Source: JAVBNN01 sp031551525 (lineage in GTDB: Bacteria > Bacillota > Negativicutes > Acidaminococcales > JAISLQ01). Taken from it: 64,000 nt of DNA. The stretch lies in NCBI GenBank assembly GCA_031551525.1, contig JAVBNN010000030.1, positions 53,788 through 117,787 of the forward strand, given 5' to 3'. A program made the translations under genes and the position numbers. The notes beneath the pieces are model-generated. The model saw nothing but the letters and a program-made list of their open reading frames with translations. It was not told the origin of the DNA and ran no database searches. Below are positions 61,107-64,000 of the stretch, in pieces; position 1 is the stretch's first letter; each line of letters begins with the position of its first letter.

Positions 61107-61848
61107 AGGCAATATACTCTGCGTCATACCTGCCCGCTATGCATCGACCAGGTTGCCTGGCAAACCACTGTCGCTGATCGGCGGCAAGCCTATGATACAG
61201 CTCGTATATGAACAGGCCGCACAATCCCGGCTAGGCAAGGACGTGCTGGTGGCTACCGATGACGAACGAGTGTCAGACGCAGTAAAAGCCTTTGGCGGAG
61301 AGGCCATGCTTACTTCGCCCGACCATCCCAGCGGTACCGACCGGCTGGCTGAGGTGGCGCAAAAGTACCCTGACATTGACATCATTGTCAACATTCAAGG
61401 TGATGAGCCGTTCATACCGCCGGAAATCATCGACCAACTGGCCGAAGCGCTGTTGGAGGACGCAGGACTCTCTATGGCTACAGTCAAAATACCTATGTCC
61501 CAAGAAGAATTTGACAACCCGGCCGCGGTAAAAGTGGTAACGGACAAAGACGGCTACGCGCTATATTTTTCCCGCTCCCTCTTGCCTTATCCGCGTGTGA
61601 AGGGAGAGGGGTTCGCCGTATTCAAGCACTTGGGGATATATGCCTATCGCAGGGATTTTCTCCTTAAATTTGCCGGCATGCCGCAAACCGCTTTGGAAAA
61701 AACCGAATGCTTGGAACAATTGCGGGTTCTGGAAAACGGCTATAAAATAAAAGTTCTGGCCGCGGATTTTCACTGCATAGGCGTAGACACGCCGGAAGAT
61801 CTGGCTGAAGCCAACCGCTGGTTTGCCAAAACCAACAGGCGACAATAA
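61099..61848 (+). CDS. kdsB: CMP-Kdo synthetase
   Basis: 249 residues from ATG 61099 (GGCGGAGGG upstream). Activates Kdo with CTP for the transferase in the fused gene just before. Seen: VIPARYASTRLPGKPLSLIGGKPMIQ, VATDDERV, DHPSGTDRLAEVA, NIQGDEPFIPPEII, YFSRSLLPYPR, and HLGIYAYRRDFLLKF. The start lies eight bases before the stop of the previous gene. Confidence 0.97.
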   Translation: MSKGNILCVIPARYASTRLPGKPLSLIGGKPMIQLVYEQAAQSRLGKDVLVATDDERVSDAVKAFGGEAMLTSPDHPSGTDRLAEVAQKYPDIDIIVNIQGDEPFIPPEIIDQLAEALLEDAGLSMATVKIPMSQEEFDNPAAVKVVTDKDGYALYFSRSLLPYPRVKGEGFAVFKHLGIYAYRRDFLLKFAGMPQTALEKTECLEQLRVLENGYKIKVLAADFHCIGVDTPEDLAEANRWFAKTNRRQ

Positions 61849-61903
61849 GCTATTATTTGCGGTATAATATAAAAATAATATTTTAAGGAGGAGGCTGTGT
61901 TAT

Positions 61904-62734
61904 ATGAAAACTGTAAAAGTAGGCAACTATCAGGTCGGCGGCGATAACCCCCTCCTGTTGATGGCAGGCCCCTGTGTTCTCGAGGATCATGAGCGCACGC
62001 TTCTTATAGCGCGGGAAATAAAGGCGATCACTGACAAGCTTGGTATGCCGTACGTATTCAAAGCTTCTTACGACAAGGCGAACCGCTCTTCATTTTCGTC
62101 TTTCCGCGGACCCGGACTGGTGGAGGGCCTAAAAGAGATCGCCAAAATAAAGGAACTCTTGAAAGTACCGGCAGTAAGCGACGTACATGAAACCCAGCAG
62201 GCCGAGCCGGCGGCTGAAGTTCTGGATATTTTGCAGATACCGGCCTTTTTATGCCGCCAAACCGATCTTATAAATGCCGTGGCCCGGACAGGAAAAGTGG
62301 TCAATGTAAAAAAGGGCCAATTCCTCGCGCCCTGGGATATGAAAAACGTGATAAACAAAATTCTCGAGACCGGCAATGAAAATATCATGCTGACCGAACG
62401 CGGCGCCAGCTTTGGCTATAATACCCTGGTGGCCGACATGCGCTCTTTGCCGATCATGCGCGGCCTGGGTTTCCCTGTCGTAATGGACGCCACGCATAGT
62501 GTGCAGACCCCTGGCGGACAGGGTACGACTTCAGGCGGACAAAGCCAGTTTGTGCCGCATATGGCGCGCGCGGCGGCAGCAGTAGGTATCGACGCGCTGT
62601 TTCTCGAAGTACACGACAACCCGGATGAAGCGCTTTCTGACGGTCCTAATATGGTCAGGCTGGATGAACTGGAAAAACTTCTGCGCGATGTACTTGATAT
62701 AGACGCGGTATTGCGGCGCAGCGGTCTAAAATAG
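61904..62734 (+). CDS. kdsA: 3-deoxy-8-phosphooctulonate synthase (Kdo8P synthase)
   Basis: 276 residues. Condenses PEP with arabinose 5-phosphate. Seen: MAGPCVLEDHERTL, FKASYDKANRSSFSSFRGPGL, VSDVHETQQAEPAAEVLDILQIPAFLCRQTDL, KKGQFLAPWDMKNV, TERGASFGYNTLVADMRSLPIMR, and DATHSVQTPGGQGTTSGGQ. AAGGAGGAGG precedes ATG 61904. A TATAAT at 61863-61868 with a poor -35 may be a weak promoter in the 55-base gap after kdsB. Confidence 0.97.
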   Translation: MKTVKVGNYQVGGDNPLLLMAGPCVLEDHERTLLIAREIKAITDKLGMPYVFKASYDKANRSSFSSFRGPGLVEGLKEIAKIKELLKVPAVSDVHETQQAEPAAEVLDILQIPAFLCRQTDLINAVARTGKVVNVKKGQFLAPWDMKNVINKILETGNENIMLTERGASFGYNTLVADMRSLPIMRGLGFPVVMDATHSVQTPGGQGTTSGGQSQFVPHMARAAAAVGIDALFLEVHDNPDEALSDGPNMVRLDELEKLLRDVLDIDAVLRRSGLK

Positions 62735-62748
62735 ATGAGGTGCACGAT

Positions 62749-63714
62749 ATGCTGACAAGGGCCAAAGAAGTACTGGAAATAGAAGCAGAGGCTATATTGT
62801 CGCTTATTCCGCGTTTAGGCGCGGAATTTGAAGACGCAGTCAGGCTGATTCTCGACTGCCGCGGCAGGGTAGTGATTACCGGCATGGGTAAATCAGGCCT
62901 GGTGGGCAGAAAAATTTCGGCGACACTGGCCAGCACCGGCACTCCGTCCTTTTTTCTTCATCCGGCCGAAGGAGTACACGGAGACCTTGGCATGGTAACA
63001 GAAAGTGACGTTGTGATAGCCCTGTCCAACAGCGGTGAAACCGCCGAACTGCTGCAAATATTGCCATCCGTCAGGCGTATCGGGGCAAAACTCATTGCCT
63101 TGTGCGGGGTAGCAGGCTCCACTCTTGCTAAAAATGCGGACGTTTTTTTGGATGTGGGTGTCGTTAAAGAGGCTTGCCCTTTAGGTCTTGCTCCTACGGC
63201 CAGCACTACAGCGGCTTTGGCATATGGCGACGCCCTTGCCATATCGCTCCAGTCTTTGCGTAAATTTTCCGCCGATGATTTCGCCGTTTTTCATCCGGGT
63301 GGCGCTTTGGGGAGAAAACTGCTCCTGACGGTAGCGGATGTAATGCACGGTGGTGAAAACAATCCGGTGGTCAACGAACAAAAAACCGTGCGCGAAGCGC
63401 TGTTTATAATTACCGACAAAGGGCTCGGCGCAGTCAGCGTGGTTAACAGCGAGGGCCAGATGATCGGCATATTGACTGACGGCGACGTGCGGCGTGGACT
63501 TGAACACGGTTATGAATTTTTAGACCGGCCGGTCAAGGAAACAATGACCGTTACGGCTAAGACCATTACTGCCGATAAGTTGGCGGCTGAAGCCCTCCAC
63601 ATCATGGAAAAGAACCAACCGCGCCCGATCACCGTACTGCCGGTAGTTGACGACGGGAAAAAAGTAATAGGACTTCTGCATATGACAGACCTTGTACGTC
63701 AGGGCGTAGTATGA
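62749..63714 (+). CDS. kdsD: Arabinose-5-phosphate isomerase
   Basis: 321 residues from ATG 62749 (GAGGTG upstream; GTG 62740 is an alternative). Makes the arabinose 5-phosphate that KdsA uses. Seen: SIS domain (about 35-170; ITGMGKSGLVGRKISATLASTGTPSFFLHPAEGVHGDLGM) and two CBS domains (about 205-320; VADVMHGGENNPVVNEQKTVREALFIITDKGLGAVSVVNSEGQMIGILTDGDVRRGLE...). Order kdsA-kdsD-kdsC keeps the Kdo steps together. Confidence 0.96.
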   Translation: MLTRAKEVLEIEAEAILSLIPRLGAEFEDAVRLILDCRGRVVITGMGKSGLVGRKISATLASTGTPSFFLHPAEGVHGDLGMVTESDVVIALSNSGETAELLQILPSVRRIGAKLIALCGVAGSTLAKNADVFLDVGVVKEACPLGLAPTASTTAALAYGDALAISLQSLRKFSADDFAVFHPGGALGRKLLLTVADVMHGGENNPVVNEQKTVREALFIITDKGLGAVSVVNSEGQMIGILTDGDVRRGLEHGYEFLDRPVKETMTVTAKTITADKLAAEALHIMEKNQPRPITVLPVVDDGKKVIGLLHMTDLVRQGVV

Positions 63715-64000
63715 TGGACACTATCGGACGGGCGAAAAAAGTACGCTTTTTGGTGTTCGATGTGGACGGTACTCTCACCGACGGCAGTATAATAATAGGT
63801 AAAGACGGTGAACTGGCTAAGCGGTTCAATGTCAAAGACGGCCTTGGTATAAGCGCGGCCAGGCTAGCCGGCCTGCCCATGGCCATAATCACCGGACGCA
63901 AGAGCGGCGCCCTTGAGAAACGGGCGGCGGAACTTAAGATAGAAGAACTTTACCAGGGCATAGACGATAAAGAAACGCTTTTAATCAAACTGTGTACCCA
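63711..64000 (+). CDS. kdsC: Kdo8P phosphatase, partial
   Basis: The window ends after 96 codons. HAD-family phosphatase that removes the phosphate from Kdo 8-phosphate. Seen: the HAD nucleophile motif FDVDGTLTDGSIIIG (Asp about 16), GELAKRFNVKDGLGISAARLAGLPMAIITGRKSGALEKRAAEL, and YQGIDDKETLL, a good match to KdsC. ATG 63711 or 63714 overlaps the kdsD stop. In many genomes lpt genes follow; that cannot be seen here. Confidence 0.93.
   Translation, partial: MMDTIGRAKKVRFLVFDVDGTLTDGSIIIGKDGELAKRFNVKDGLGISAARLAGLPMAIITGRKSGALEKRAAELKIEELYQGIDDKETLLIKLCT

Noticed and set aside
1..64000. CRISPR arrays, insertion sequences, prophage, tRNA or rRNA genes
   Set aside because: No regularly spaced repeats, transposase or integrase reading frames, or recognisable RNA gene sequences were seen.

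Overview
The window is about 64 kb of a chromosome from a diderm Firmicute of the class Negativicutes (Selenomonas/Veillonella/Sporomusa relatives; I cannot name the genus). Two gene sets that rarely occur together point there. One is a housekeeping gene order typical of Firmicutes (decarboxylase-tmk-yaaR-holB-ricT-trmN6-rsmI-metG-tatD-yabE-rnmV-rsmA, then murA-mreB-flgF-flgG). The other is a complete lipopolysaccharide outer-membrane biogenesis block. A lysine/ornithine decarboxylase like that of Selenomonas ruminantium and genes for flagellar P and L rings agree with this. No rRNA, tRNA, CRISPR array, insertion sequence or phage gene was seen, and almost every base is explained by tightly packed genes.

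Layout. 1-5.2 kb: a metal-dependent hydrolase and a flavin reductase on the minus strand, then DUF1015-serC, a thioredoxin-reductase-like flavoprotein lacking the NADPH motif, and a family-4 uracil-DNA glycosylase. 5.3-20.2 kb: serS, two adjacent basic amino acid decarboxylases of different folds, then the replication/translation series from tmk to rsmA, interrupted by a membrane methyltransferase that may modify lipid A. 20.2-21.9 kb: a TPP riboswitch with terminator controlling thiW, and a convergent YitT-family gene. 22.2-29.4 kb: murA, an MreB-type actin, then flgF, flgG, flgA, flgH, flgI and a rod-binding flgJ-like gene. 29.4-33.3 kb: three exported proteins (AMIN-like/phosphodiester glycosidase, a small lipoyl-like hybrid-motif protein, and an S55 SpoIVB-type peptidase whose two catalytic halves appear permuted).

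33.4-64 kb: the envelope block. mlaE-mlaF-mlaD (MlaD carrying a C-terminal beta-barrel) move phospholipids; tolC and tamB follow; then a small sigma factor, a single-pass membrane protein, bamA, a barrel-like protein with possible POTRA repeats, and three OmpH/Skp-type chaperones. After lpxD come a YjbH-like outer membrane protein, two LpxL-type acyltransferases, lpxC, fabZ, lpxA, lpxI, lpxB, msbA, a fused waaA-lpxK gene, and kdsB-kdsA-kdsD-kdsC (the last cut by the window end). Together they make Kdo2-lipid A, flip it, build the barrel proteins and maintain lipid asymmetry. Terminators and sigma-A-type promoters inside the block suggest separately tuned sub-operons.

The best candidates for something not well described are the sigma factor plus membrane protein lying between tamB and bamA (a possible envelope-responsive sigma/anti-sigma pair), the POTRA-like mini-barrel protein after bamA, and the permuted S55 peptidase with its small lipoyl-like neighbour.
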